DNA of 64,000 nt from CAWATZ01 sp963784995 (GCA_963784995.1 CAWATZ010000002.1:1054001-1118000), one strand, 5' to 3'. Positions 27,539 through 36,896 are shown, numbered from the stretch's first letter. Numbers and translations: made by a program. Notes: a model not told the origin generated them from the letters alone.

Positions 27539-28273
27539 TTAACTCGACAGGGAAGCAGGCGACAGCGGCAGCAAGTCCGGGCTGGCCATGTAGCCGTGGG
27601 CGCGAACGGTCAGGATGGCCTCGGGGCACGCTCGGCCGGACGGATCGCGCAGCTTGGTCCGCAGCCGGGCGATGTGCATGTCGATGGTCCGCGTCTCCAG
27701 GCCCTGCGGCTCGATGCCCCAGATGCGCGTCAGCAGTTCCTCGCGGGAAACGGCGCGCTTGCGGTGAACGACCAGGAAGGCGAGGATGGCGCTTTCCGTC
27801 TCCGACAGTTCGGCCCGCTCCTGTTCGGACCAGCACACCTCGCGCCGTTCCAGGTCGATGACCGCCCGTCCCAGGCGGACACCCTGGCCGTCGATGGGAC
27901 GCCCCACGGACCGCCGCAGGACGGCTTCCACCCGGGCGAGCAGTTCCCTGGCCGAGAACGGCTTGACCACGTAATCGTCCGCTCCCATCTTCAGTCCACG
28001 GACCCGATCGTCCTCGGTGCCGCGGGCCGTGAGGATGATCACGGGCAAGCCCGGCCGGCCGCGGCGCAGATCGACCAGCACGTCCAGGCCGTCCTTGCGG
28101 GGCAGCATCAGGTCCAGCAGCACCAGATCGACGCCGGGCTTGCTGGCCTCGGCCAGGCCCTTGATGCCGTCGCCGGCCTCGGTGACGTCGTAGCCCGAGG
28201 CCCGCAAGGCGTCGGCGATGCCCCGGCGAATGGCCGACTCGTCCTCGATCACCACCACGTGAGCGGATGTCAT
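27539..28273 (-). CDS. OmpR/PhoB-family response regulator
   Basis: A 244-residue DNA-binding regulator. The receiver domain (1-120) has acidic pocket E10/D11, acceptor D54 (LVLLDLMLP), and the conserved Thr/Lys in ILTARG and DYVVKPFS. The C-terminal winged helix (about 135-230) has ESAILAFLVVHRKRAVSREELLTRIWG and the recognition region TRTIDMHIARLRTKL. It is phosphorylated presumably by the kinase encoded 5 bases downstream. An inverted repeat (28301-28402) lies just upstream of its start, so the promoter must sit within or beyond that element. Confidence 0.94.
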   Translation of the reverse strand: MTSAHVVVIEDESAIRRGIADALRASGYDVTEAGDGIKGLAEASKPGVDLVLLDLMLPRKDGLDVLVDLRRGRPGLPVIILTARGTEDDRVRGLKMGADDYVVKPFSARELLARVEAVLRRSVGRPIDGQGVRLGRAVIDLERREVCWSEQERAELSETESAILAFLVVHRKRAVSREELLTRIWGIEPQGLETRTIDMHIARLRTKLRDPSGRACPEAILTVRAHGYMASPDLLPLSPASLSS

Positions 28274-28300
28274 GGGAACCTCGTTCGAGGGGTTTGACTT

Positions 28301-28402
28301 GGTTAGCCGCGACGCGGAGCGGCGCAGCCGCGCAGCGGAGCGCGCTGGCGACCACCCCCGCGCTCCGCTGCGCGGCTGCGCCGCTCCGCGTCGCGGCTAA
28401 CC
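28301..28402. repeat. Perfect 44-bp-arm palindrome between regulator and VWA genes
   Basis: The arms are 28301-28344 and 28359-28402, perfectly complementary, with a 14-base loop. The arm starts ggttagccgcgacgcgga and contains gcgcagccgcgcagcgga. It shares its outer 20 bases with the elements at 36897, 39194 and 62141, so these form one family. Confidence 0.95.
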
Positions 28403-28414
28403 GGGTTGCGGCTC

Positions 28415-29548
28415 TCACTCCGGAATCTTGATCCCCTTCTGCTTGGCCTGGTCGCGCAGGGCCCCCTTGACGGCCTCGTCAAAGGCCTTGTCGGCGGCGT
28501 TGGGGTTCTTCTTGGTCTCCTCGCGGATGTAATTGTCGCGCTTGGCGTTGAGCGACAGGATCTGCTTCTGCATCGACTCGCGCTCGGCCAGCTTCTTCTT
28601 GAGGAAGGCCTCGCGCTCTTCGGGCTTCAGCTTCTTCATCTCCTCGCACAGCTCCTCTTCCTTGAGCTTCTTGACGTCGAACTTGGGATCTTCCTTCAGC
28701 TTATCAACCAGGTCCCAGCTGCTGTTGCGATACAGTCCGCCGGCCTTGGACGCGGCCCGGGCGGGAGCGGCCCCCGGCAGCTTGGCGGCGTTGGCGTCCT
28801 GGGCGACCTGGTTGGCGGCCTTCTCCTTGCCCTCCCGACCATAGGCAATGTAGGTGGTGTTGAGCTTGCCGCTCAGTTCGGCCAGTTCCTTGTCGAAGGG
28901 GGTGGCGATGGCCACGGTGCCGCGGTTCTGGTCGATGTTGACGAAGCGGCCCTTGCACAGGGCGGCGTAGTCCTTCCACGACTGGGCGTCCCGGCCGGCG
29001 GCGGGACCGCAATAGATCGGATTGACGACCACGTCCATCTCGATGGCCAGGTCGGCGGCCTGCTTGAGGGTGACCACCGGGTCCTGGTTAGCCGGTTCGT
29101 TGCCGCAGACGAAGATCAGCTTCATCGCGTTCTTTTCCTTCGACCACTTCTGCTGCGACAGCGCGTCCTTGCAAACGCGGGTGACGTACTCCGTGCCGCC
29201 ATTGGTGGTCAGGCCGTTGAGCTTCTTGTACAGCTCGTCGAGGTCGGTGGTCAGGTCCAGTTCCTTGCGGACCCAGCCGGCTTTCGCGTCATAGCTGGTG
29301 TGGCCGTAACTGTACAACGCCACGCGCAGGTCGGGTGTTGGCTTGATGCGGGCCAGGTCGTTGACGATGTCCCACAGCTTGAGCTTGGCCGAGGCAATGA
29401 GCCCATTCATGCTGCCGGACACGTCCAGACAGATGACCACGTCGATCGGCTGGCCCTTGACCGGGGCCTTCTCTTCGGCCTGGAGGCCGGGCATTGCCAC
29501 GAGGATCGCCAGTCCCAGGGTCGCCAGCAGAGGCAGCGGACGGAGCAT
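28415..29548 (-). CDS. Secreted von Willebrand factor type A domain protein
   Basis: A 377-residue protein. A signal peptide is present (MLRPLPLLATLGLAILVAMPG). A VWA domain follows (about 34-230) with a metal-dependent adhesion site D42-x-S44-x-S46 (ICLDVSGSMNG), a later Thr (TNGGTEYVTR) and Asp region (VCGNEPANQDP). The C-terminal 130 residues are strongly charged and helical (KKLKEEELCEEMKKLKPEER), probably coiled coil. It is likely periplasmic and acts in binding other proteins. It sits 27 bases downstream of the dioxygenase-like gene on the same strand. Confidence 0.85.
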   Translation of the reverse strand: MLRPLPLLATLGLAILVAMPGLQAEEKAPVKGQPIDVVICLDVSGSMNGLIASAKLKLWDIVNDLARIKPTPDLRVALYSYGHTSYDAKAGWVRKELDLTTDLDELYKKLNGLTTNGGTEYVTRVCKDALSQQKWSKEKNAMKLIFVCGNEPANQDPVVTLKQAADLAIEMDVVVNPIYCGPAAGRDAQSWKDYAALCKGRFVNIDQNRGTVAIATPFDKELAELSGKLNTTYIAYGREGKEKAANQVAQDANAAKLPGAAPARAASKAGGLYRNSSWDLVDKLKEDPKFDVKKLKEEELCEEMKKLKPEEREAFLKKKLAERESMQKQILSLNAKRDNYIREETKKNPNAADKAFDEAVKGALRDQAKQKGIKIPE

Positions 29549-29575
29549 CGCGTTCTCCTTTTTCCTGTTGAGGTT

Positions 29576-30288
29576 TCACTTCGCCGGGGCCAGCACGATG
29601 TCGAAGACGCCGAACTCGTAGCTGGCCTTGCCGACCATTTGTTTCTGTAACTCGATGATCAGCGATTCCTTGATAAACTCGTCGGTCTTGTTGTGCGGAT
29701 CGCCCTTGAAGAACAGCTGGGTGACCAGCGGCTTGTAGCCGGGATGGCTGATCCAGTAATGGACGTGGCTTGGTCGCCAGGCCTCCGGGCCGATCTTGTA
29801 GGGGCCGGGATGGACAGTCTCGAACTCGTAGGCCCCCGACTCGTCGGCGATCAGCCGGGCCCGGTTGAGGAAGACGTCCGCCTTCGGCGGATTGCGTGGG
29901 TCGTCGTTGTCGTAGCGTCCTTCGTGGTTGGCCTGCCAGACGTCCAGCCGGCCCCCGGCCAGGGGCTTGCGGGTGTCGGCGCCCCAGACCCGGCCGCGGA
30001 TCAGCATCACGGTGCCGGCCGCCAGGGGCGGCGTGACCTTGGCCCGGAAGGGAGCGCCGGGACGGTGATAGGGCCCGAGGATGCAGTCCTCGGTCGGCTT
30101 GAGCATCGCCGCCTGGGGTGCGGCCGGCGCGGGCCGGCCGGGCACGCGATCCTGGGCCAGGAATCGGCCGTAATCGCCCAGCTGGCCCGCCTGCGGGGTC
30201 GGCTCAGCGCCCTGCGCAGGACCAGACCGCCGACGCCCAGCGTGGCCAGTCCTGCCGTCAACACGTGCCGTCGAGACATGCGCTGCAT
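29576..30288 (-). CDS. Tat-exported intradiol ring-cleavage dioxygenase-like protein (frameshifted)
   Basis: About 237 residues once the frame is restored. The N-terminus MQRMSRRHVLTAGLATLGVGG is a twin-arginine signal in one frame. The catalytic part continues in another frame from about 30205, one base being missing. The dioxygenase core is recognisable: GRVWGADTRKPLAGGRLDVWQANHEGRYD, then PYKIGPEAWRPSHVHYWI, which supplies the Tyr and His residues that bind non-haem iron in this family. The substrate is unknown; planctomycete members are numerous and unassigned. The gene is divergent from the sulfatase-like gene. Confidence 0.72.
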
Positions 30289-30530
30289 GAACGTCTCCCA
30301 CGTATCCGAGGGGTGAGAAGCTGCCCCATCTATGACGAGCGACCCGGCGGTTTCGATTGGCCGATGGGGCTTCGCCAGGCCGCAGTGCATTGTACCCGGC
30401 CCCACCCGGGAATGCTGTAACAGATACGTAACGAGTGCCTGGCTGGTCTGATGCGATCAGGAAACGGAGCGTGACTGGAGAAGCGCTGGCGGGGCGAGTG
30501 GGGTAAGACGCGCGACCTGGTGTCCTCTCC

Positions 30531-30539
30531 TGATATAAT
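30531..30539 (+). promoter_or_regulatory. Extended -10 promoter element for the sulfatase-like gene
   Basis: TGATATAAT is a perfect extended -10 (TGnTATAAT), about 45 bases before the start codon at 30585. No good -35 is seen 17 bases upstream, as is usual with extended -10 promoters. Confidence 0.55.
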
Positions 30540-30584
30540 CATTCACAAGGAACGAATCCCAACCGCGCGGAGAGACGAGGCCCG

Positions 30585-32396
30585 ATGAGTTTGTCCCAAG
30601 CAAGAGTCCTGGTGGTCGTGGTCCGTGGGCTGCAAGCCACTGCCCTGGGCTGCTACGGCAGCGACTGGATCGACACCCCGGCACTGGACGGCCTGGCCGC
30701 CGAGGGGGTCGTCTTCGACTGGCACCTGGCCGATGCCGCCAGTCCCCAGGGTGCCCGTCGGGCCTGGCGGACCGGCCGCTACGACCTGCCCACGCCCGAG
30801 CCGGTGGAGTATGCCGCTTCGGGGGACGTGATTCGCTTACTCGGTGAGCAAGGGATTCCCACCTGCCTGATCCTGGACGATAGCCGGGTCTGTCCGGCCG
30901 GTTTCGCCGAGGGCTGGAGCGAGGTGCGCCAGGTGACGCCGGGCAGCGACGACACGCCGCTGGAGGCCACCCTGGACGAGGCCCAGGAGTGTCTGGAAAA
31001 GCTGGCCGAGCAAGACAGCTTCCTGCTCTGGGTCGAGCTGGCCACCTTGCTGCCTCCCTGGGAGACGCCGGCCGACTTCGTGGAACCGTATTTCACCGAG
31101 GAGGAGCCGCCGGAGGAAGAGGACGAAGAGCTGGAGGAGGACGACCTGCTCGAGGAATTCGAGCCGCTGGTCCCCATGAACGATCCGCAGCCCGGGCCGA
31201 TCGATCTGGACGACGATGAGATCTATCTGTGCTTGCAGACCAGCTATGCGGCCGCCATCAGCTATCTGGATGCGGGCCTGGCCCAGCTGCTGGAGACGCT
31301 GGCGGACCTGGACCTGGACGAGGAAACGACGGTGATCGTCCTGTCCGACTGCGGCCAGGCCCTGGGGGAGCATGGCGTCGTCGGCCCGGTCCGGCCCTGG
31401 CTGCACGAGGAGGTGCTGCACCTGCCGCTGCTGATTCGCCTGCCGGACCGGGCCGAGGCCGGTCGGCGCGTTCTCGCCCTGACGCAGAACGTCGATCTGG
31501 CCCCGACGCTGGCCGAGCTGTTCGGTCTGCCGCCGCTGCCCTGCCACGGGCACAGCCTGCTGCCGCTGCTCCACGGCCAGGCGGAGCAGGTGCGCGACTA
31601 TGCCTGTGCGGGCCTGCGCGTCAACGATGGCATCGAATGGTGCCTGCGCACCCTGGACTGGTCGTTCCTGCTGCCGGTGCAGCCGCACCTCGAAGACCCA
31701 GAGCGGCTGCCCCAGCTGTACGTCAAGCCGGACGACCGCACCGAGATGAACAACGTGATCCAGCATTTCCTGGACTGGAGCGAACGACTGGCCCAGGCGC
31801 TGAAGACGTTCGTGACCGCGACCCGGCAACCAGGCCCATTGCAGCCGCCGGCCTTGCCCGAAGTCCAGGAAGAAGCCAGCCGCCACGGCCGGCGAGGCCA
31901 CCTGAGCAAGCAAACGGGGGAAGAGGGGATGTTCTCGCAAACAGTCGAATACGCCTTGCGTGCGGTGGTTTACCTGGCGGGACAGGCGCCGGATTACCGC
32001 ACGACAGGGGAGATTGCCCAGGCGACTCGGGTCAAGCAAGCCTACCTGGCGAAGGTGCTGCAAAAGCTGACCCAGCACCAGATTGTCCGGTCGCAGCGCG
32101 GCCTGGGCGGCGGCGTGGTCCTGGCCCGGGCACCGGAGAACCTGACCATCCTGGAGGTGGTGCAGGCGGTCGATCCGATCCGGCGCATCCGGGAGTGTCC
32201 GCTGGGGCTGGCGGCGCACGGCATCCGGCTGTGCCCGCTGCACAAGCGGCTGGACAATGCTCTGGCCAGCGTGGAAAAAGCGTTTGGTGAGACGACGCTG
32301 GCCGAGATCCTGGCCGAGCCCAGCGAGAGCGTGCCGCTGTGCGATTTCCCGGTGCAGCGGCCGGAAAACCAGCCCCGAAGGGGCGCAACACGATAG
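30585..32396 (+). CDS. Sulfatase-fold protein joined in frame to an Rrf2 regulator
   Basis: An open frame of 603 residues. Residues 1-430 have the alkaline phosphatase/sulfatase fold (TPALDGLAAEGVVFDWHLAD, then TGRYD; SDCGQALGEHGVVGP; LAPTLAELFGLPPLPCHG). The catalytic residues are missing: the formylglycine motif CxPxR is replaced by ASPQGAR, the first metal-binding Asp pair by VVRGLQ, and the usual DHG by DCG. This suggests a non-enzymatic pseudo-sulfatase. An acidic insert occurs at about 165-190. Residues 449-603 are a complete Rrf2 protein with its own start and ribosome site. Either a true fusion, or a lost stop or indel in a two-gene operon. Confidence 0.65.
   Translation: MSLSQARVLVVVVRGLQATALGCYGSDWIDTPALDGLAAEGVVFDWHLADAASPQGARRAWRTGRYDLPTPEPVEYAASGDVIRLLGEQGIPTCLILDDSRVCPAGFAEGWSEVRQVTPGSDDTPLEATLDEAQECLEKLAEQDSFLLWVELATLLPPWETPADFVEPYFTEEEPPEEEDEELEEDDLLEEFEPLVPMNDPQPGPIDLDDDEIYLCLQTSYAAAISYLDAGLAQLLETLADLDLDEETTVIVLSDCGQALGEHGVVGPVRPWLHEEVLHLPLLIRLPDRAEAGRRVLALTQNVDLAPTLAELFGLPPLPCHGHSLLPLLHGQAEQVRDYACAGLRVNDGIEWCLRTLDWSFLLPVQPHLEDPERLPQLYVKPDDRTEMNNVIQHFLDWSERLAQALKTFVTATRQPGPLQPPALPEVQEEASRHGRRGHLSKQTGEEGMFSQTVEYALRAVVYLAGQAPDYRTTGEIAQATRVKQAYLAKVLQKLTQHQIVRSQRGLGGGVVLARAPENLTILEVVQAVDPIRRIRECPLGLAAHGIRLCPLHKRLDNALASVEKAFGETTLAEILAEPSESVPLCDFPVQRPENQPRRGATR
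31929..32396 (+). CDS. Rrf2-family transcriptional regulator (may be translated on its own)
   Basis: A 155-residue winged-helix regulator of the IscR/NsrR group. The start MFSQTVEYALRAVVYLAGQ is typical of a free Rrf2 protein, and gggggaagagggg precedes the ATG. The helix-turn-helix spans TTGEIAQATRVKQAYLAKVL, followed by the wing RSQRGLGGGVVLARAPENLT. Two Cys in RECPLGLAAHGIRLCPLHKRLD could help bind an iron-sulfur cluster; IscR has three. No stop codon separates it from the sulfatase-like part upstream. The targets are unknown. Confidence 0.75.
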   Translation: MFSQTVEYALRAVVYLAGQAPDYRTTGEIAQATRVKQAYLAKVLQKLTQHQIVRSQRGLGGGVVLARAPENLTILEVVQAVDPIRRIRECPLGLAAHGIRLCPLHKRLDNALASVEKAFGETTLAEILAEPSESVPLCDFPVQRPENQPRRGATR

Positions 32397-32441
32397 CCTG
32401 GGGCGACGCCCCAGGTGTTGAGAGCAGCGCCCCTGTTCTCT

Positions 32442-33557
32442 TTATCGTGCCGCATCCTCCCCGGCAAACGGGTAGTTCTCGAACAGCGTCTTGCCAAGCC
32501 CAAGGTACGGGTCATCGAGATCGGCGTGCAGCACGTCCTTGTAAATCGGCCTGAGCACCTTGTCAGGGCGCACCGGCCCGCTCTTCGCCAGCATCTGATG
32601 AATTTGCAGCCGCCGCTGGGTTTCGTTCACCTGCGTGTCCTGGAAGAGTTCCTTCCACCCTTCCACTGCTGGCGGTGCGGGCTGCGCGGCCTGCCGGGCG
32701 GCCAGGATTTCCGGCGGCACAACTGGCACTCGGGCCCGAGCCAGCACGGCCTCCGTCGGCAACTCGATCCGTCCCTTGCCGCGGTCCCTGCGGGGCGGGA
32801 CCTTGGCCGCCGGGTTTGGCTTGCCGGCTGCCGCGGCAGCGCCAAAGCGTTGCGGAGGTTGGCCGGCCTGGAGGGCCTTGGCGGCCCTGGTGTGGTGGAG
32901 GGCCAGCCAGGCGGCGTTGGTCTTCTCCGGCAGCTTGCCGAAGCCGGCCGCGAGCAGCCGCAGTTGATCGAGCTGGTCGAGATACGCCTCGGGAGTATAG
33001 ATTCCGGGCAAGGAGTCCAGCAGCAGGCCATCGGCACTGCACACGGAAGTCAGGATGTTGCCATGCAGCGTCCGCGTCAGCACCCGGCCGTTGCCGAAGT
33101 CGATCTTGATGATCGGCACGGGCCGCACGCTGACCCAGACGGGCTCGAAATTGGCGTTGACGAAGGTGCTGACGTCATCCCGGGAGAACAACACGGTCCT
33201 CGCAAGTCGGGCGTTCGTTCAGCAGAAGCGATCATCAAGCCGGCCCATCATGTGAAAGACCAGCACCGGCTTGCCGGACTTCCTCGCCGCCTGGCACGCT
33301 GTGTCCAGGTCCGGATGCCAGTTGACCTTGCCCGGCTGGACCTTGGGGTTGTCGTCGGCCGGGGCGGCGGTTTTGGCAACCAGCCTTTCGGTCGGGTTTT
33401 CGATGTCTTTCTTGCCCCGGTCCAGCTCCTTGGCGGCTGGCTTACCTGCAGGACCGGCAGGTGCTTGCCGCTCCTGGGCCAATGCCAGGGCCCCGGCCAG
33501 CAGAACCGATCCGGCCAGGCCACTGCACAAACCGGTCCACCACAATCTGGACTTCAT
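32442..33557 (-). CDS. Candidate selenoprotein: thioredoxin-like protein with Cys-Sec motif
   Basis: A secreted thioredoxin-fold protein of 371 residues if the in-frame TGA at 33221-33219 is read as selenocysteine (Sec113). The start ATG at 33557 has GGAGGG seven bases upstream and opens a signal peptide (MKSRLWWTGLCSGLAGSVLL). The frame is otherwise open across 1.1 kb, and protein-like sequence continues on both sides of the TGA: KPVLVFHMMGRLDDRFC before it, TNARLARTVLFSRDDV and FVNANFEPVWVSVRPVP after it. The TGA follows Cys112 just after a beta strand, the place of the redox Cys in thioredoxins. If TGA is a stop, two fragments result (ending at 33219; restarting at GTG 33194). A hairpin downstream fits a bacterial SECIS. 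An alternative is a nonsense mutation. Confidence 0.65.
33179..33206 (-). promoter_or_regulatory. Putative bacterial SECIS hairpin
   Basis: In the mRNA, 18 bases after the TGA, GAGGAC pairs with GUUCUC around a six-base loop CGUGUU. A lower stem (CUUG with CGGG) extends it after one mismatch. The apical loop starts 24 bases after the UGA and has G as its second base, within the loose bacterial SECIS rules. One G-U pair lies in the upper stem and two in the lower. Confidence 0.45.
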
Positions 33558-33801
33558 CGGCATTCCCTCCGCGCTTTTCGAGAGATTCTCCCCAGCATGT
33601 GGGGATTCTACCCGAAGCGAGCCGATCGCTGCGCAACGTTTCGGTAACAAGCGACCGGATGCCGGCTTGCTGGCTCAGGCCGGGGAGGTTTGGCCGAGGG
33701 TGGCCGGTCTGGTAAGATAACAAAGCTCTGCACGGGAATGGGGCCCACTCCGTGCAGCAAGTGCTTACCACGTCAACCTTTGCACAGAGGAGCTGTTTGT
33801 C

Positions 33802-34203
33802 ATGGCAACCGTCCAGCTTGTTCCCGAGAATTGCCCTGACCCGATCGTTCAGCAAGTGTTTGCGGACATCAAGGCGACAAAGAAAATCAACTTCGTCCCG
33901 AACGTCTGGCGGGCCCTGGCGACCAACCCGGAGCATCTGCAGCTGTGCTGGACCCGGCTCAAGGCGATCATGAAGCCGGGCAAGAAGATTGACCTGCTGA
34001 CCAAGGAGATCATCGCCCTGGCGGTGTCGGCGACCAACTCGTGCCGCTACTGCATCAACAGCCACACGGCGGCGGTGCTGAAGCTGGGACTGGACGAAGA
34101 GGGCCTGGGCGAAGTCCTGGCGGTGGTCGGGCTGTTCAACCAGATGAACAAGCTGGCGGATGCGTACCAGGTGGAGCCGGACATTCTGCCGCAGCCGCGC
34201 TAG
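33802..34203 (+). CDS. AhpD-like carboxymuconolactone decarboxylase-family protein
   Basis: A 133-residue protein of the AhpD/CMD fold, usually peroxidase-related. The core helix has the redox pair CRYC with the downstream His (SATNSCRYCINSHTAAVLKLG, about residues 74-95), as in alkylhydroperoxidase D. The N-terminus (FVPNVWRALATNPEHLQLCW) is typical. It probably acts in the cytoplasm against peroxides together with an unknown electron donor. It lies divergent from the candidate selenoprotein; both would be thiol/selenol redox proteins, though a link is only inferred. Confidence 0.85.
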   Translation: MATVQLVPENCPDPIVQQVFADIKATKKINFVPNVWRALATNPEHLQLCWTRLKAIMKPGKKIDLLTKEIIALAVSATNSCRYCINSHTAAVLKLGLDEEGLGEVLAVVGLFNQMNKLADAYQVEPDILPQPR

Positions 34204-34215
34204 CGTCTGTTCCAA

Positions 34216-35353
34216 TCACCCAAAGTTCCGGGCCGTTTCCTGGATCTCCAGGGCATGCACCGATTGCCCCTGGTTGTCCGCCCACCTGGGGAAGAAATCG
34301 CCGAAGGCGTTCACCTCCAGCACGCAGTGCCGGCCGAAGCCGCGCTCGAAGACCAGGTCAATGCCGGCGATGGCCGAGTCAAAGCACGCTGCCGCCTCGG
34401 CGCAGTGGTCGAGGGCGTCGAGCCAGTCGCGGGTCGGAATCGAGCGCCCGGCATTGCCTGAAGTCGCCGCGCCGGCCGCCGAGGTGCAGGTTGGTCATCG
34501 GGCTGGAACTGAGCCGGAAGATCGAGGCCGCGGGCCGGCCGTGGATACACACCACGCGGACGTCGAAGTTCTGCCCATCGATCTGGGCCATCGGGATACC
34601 TTGCTGAGCGAAGGCACCTTCGGTGAGGAGGAACTCGGCGGCCCGTTCGAGCGGCTCACCGGTCAGGTGCAGGAGCCGGCGCGAATTGAAGAAGCGGCCA
34701 TCGATCTCGGCGAGCGTCGTGGTGCCGTGAAACCGCGTCCCATCCGAGCGCATGGCGATGATCCCAGTCGCCGACGAGCCGGTGTTCAGCTTCAGATAAA
34801 CCGTCCGCCACCCTCGGCCCGCCTCGTCCAGTTCCGCGTACACGGCCTGCGGGTTGGCCAACCAGTTCGGCACCGGCACCCCGGCGGCGTGCAGTTTCGC
34901 CGCCGTCGCCGTCTTGTCGAACATCTCGGCGACGGCCAGCGGACAGGCGGTCGGCGTCAGATGCGGCCGAGCGTCGAACGCCCGCCGCAGGCCGCGCAGC
35001 ACCCGCCGGAAGCCGCGATACCACAGCCCCGGCCGGACCAGCAGGCCCTTCGGAATCTCCAGCGTCCGCCAGTCGCACGCCGGCTCGGCGGGATCGTCGC
35101 GGGCGCCGGACTCCAGCAGCAGCCGGGTGACGCGATCGTCCTTGCCCGGCGATTCCAGCCGCACCACTGCCGGGCGGTCGAACGCGGCCAGGCCGTCGAG
35201 GCTCCCGTCGCGCGGCACCAGCTCTGCCCACGGAACCAGCTCGACCTCCGGCGTCACACCACGGGCGGCCCAGAACGCAAGCAATTCCCGGCGGTACGTC
35301 TCGCACCGCTTCGTCCCGGGGTTGGCGATCAGCACGTAGCGCGGCGTCGGCAT
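34216..35353 (-). CDS. STM4014-family ATP-grasp protein (frameshifted near the 3' end)
   Basis: About 379 residues. The STM4014 family has an ATP-grasp fold and unknown substrate. Visible: the start MPTPRYVLIANPGTKRCETY, VVRLESPGKDD, MFDKTATAAKLHAAGVPVP, the Lys/Gly loop VYLKLNTGSSATGII, FDVRVVCIHGRP and RLSSSPMTNLHLGGRRGD. Near 34445 the frame breaks. The true C-terminus continues in another frame to the stop at 34216 and includes AGIDLVFERGFGRHCVLEVN and FGDFFPRW, which carry metal-binding residues. One base appears inserted, or two lost. Without correction the protein ends at 34379 with an unrelated tail. Confidence 0.85.
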
Positions 35354-35356
35354 CAG

Positions 35357-36781
35357 TTACTCGTAATCCCCTTCGTAGAGATATTCCCGCACTTCACCTT
35401 CGCCGTACAGGCCATGTTGATATTCGAGATCCACGAGAACCTTCGTCGCTCGCAGCGCAGTCCATCCCAGCTTCAGTCAGAGCATTTCGGGAGAGATCCA
35501 ATCGCTCCAGGTTTCGCAAATTCGGGCAATTGGCCAGCAGCTGGGCTCCCGCGTCGGTGATGCAGCCGTGCCGCAAGTCCAGTACCTTGAGCCGTTTCAG
35601 GATGCCGGACTCGACTATCTCTTTCGCCCCTGGTCGCCGAAATCCGTCAGCCGCAGCCGGAGATGCGTGAGCTTCGTCAGGTGCGGCGACCGGCATACAG
35701 CCTTCAACTGCGATAGACCGATGGAGGGACGATTACCGGGCTCCAGCGCGTGCGGGTGACAGAGCAAGTGCGTCAGGTTCATCAGGGTCGAGTTCTTCGC
35801 CAGCTTCTCCAGCGGATAACTCCAGCCGTGGTAGAGTTGCAGCACTCGCAGATTGGGCATCGGCAGGGTGACGAGCTTGTCGGATTCGAGGAAGTGGGCG
35901 AACACGAGCAGTTCCTCCACGTCCGGCATCTGTTTGACGAAATCGTACAGGTGGTTGCCATACAGGTGGCACTGGAAGTTGCAGAAGTCGTCGTAGACCT
36001 CGTCGGACACCCAGCCAAACTGGAAGCGGTGGACGTTTCGAAGATAGGGCCAGCGGAGGAGGACATGCTCGCCCGGAGAGTTGTCATACGGATCGACGTC
36101 CGCGGGGATGTCCGGGCCAGGCTCGAACTCCTCTTCATAGTCGTGGATGCCGATGAAAAGCTCCCGGACCAGCCGGGTCTGCGGAGCCTTGACGAAGGCC
36201 CGGGCGGCGGCCACGGTCAGTTCGCCGAAGTGGACCGTGGTGAGCAGGCCGCGCTTGAACTCATACTTCCGCCCGCCGGTATGGTTGATCTGGCCGCGGC
36301 CTTCGGTTTCGATCGGGGCCCCGAACAAATCCGCCCAGTCGCCGACCCACTCCTTTTCGTCCTTCTTGAGCAAGGCCCGTTCCCGGGCGTGCAGTTTCTT
36401 CCGCTCGGTAGCCGGGAGCGACTCGTTCTCCAGTGCAATCTGGACCTGCATGAACTCGCCGCGCGGATCGCCCTGCTCGGCGAGATAGTCGGCGTAAGCA
36501 CAGACCGTCGCCAGGTCGTGCGGATTGACACGAATCGCGTCCTCGAACGCCTCGGCCTGGGAGGCGGGCCGGCTCGGGGTCGTTTCGACGTAGCCCTTTT
36601 TGAGCTTTTCCCGGATCAGCTTGTCGGCCTCGGCCTGGGACTTCTCTGGGCTGGTGAAGGCCTTGGTCTGGCTCTGCCCAGCGGAGCCGACCTTGCCGAA
36701 AGTGACGGTGAAGCTGCTGCCGCTCACCGCGATGTTCCAGAACTTGTGAGACTTCGCGTCTCGATACTGAAAGGTCCGCAT
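35357..36781 (-). CDS. WGR-TIGR02996-leucine-rich-repeat protein, copy 1 (two frameshifts)
   Basis: About 475 residues when corrected. It has a WGR domain (1-70, MRTFQYRDAKSHKFWNI ... GKVGSAGQSQTK), a TIGR02996 motif (about 80-125, FEDAIRVNPHDLATVCAYAD then GDPRGEFMQVQIALE), a middle part, and leucine-rich repeats toward the end (LRRLR-like: LKRLKVLDLRHGCITDAG, LERLDLSRNALTEAG). One base is missing in a G run near 35627, and a compensating shift lies near 35462; the protein then ends EVREYLYEGDYE at 35357. TIGR02996 is a planctomycete repeat of unknown function. Copy 2 is at 37597-39077. Confidence 0.82.
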
Positions 36782-36896
36782 CGCCTGCCTCCGTTGGTGA
36801 CCGATTCCCAACTGCTGATCGGCGTTTCAGCATAGCAGGGATTGGGCCCCACGTCGCCAGGTTCGGCCGCTTTTTCGCGAATCTCAGGCGCTCGTC

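Noticed and set aside
32375..32440. Hairpin after the Rrf2 gene (ccccgaaggggc, ggggcgacgcccc)
   Set aside because: Only short G/C stems of 5-6 bases; no T-tract and no long arms, so I did not call a terminator.
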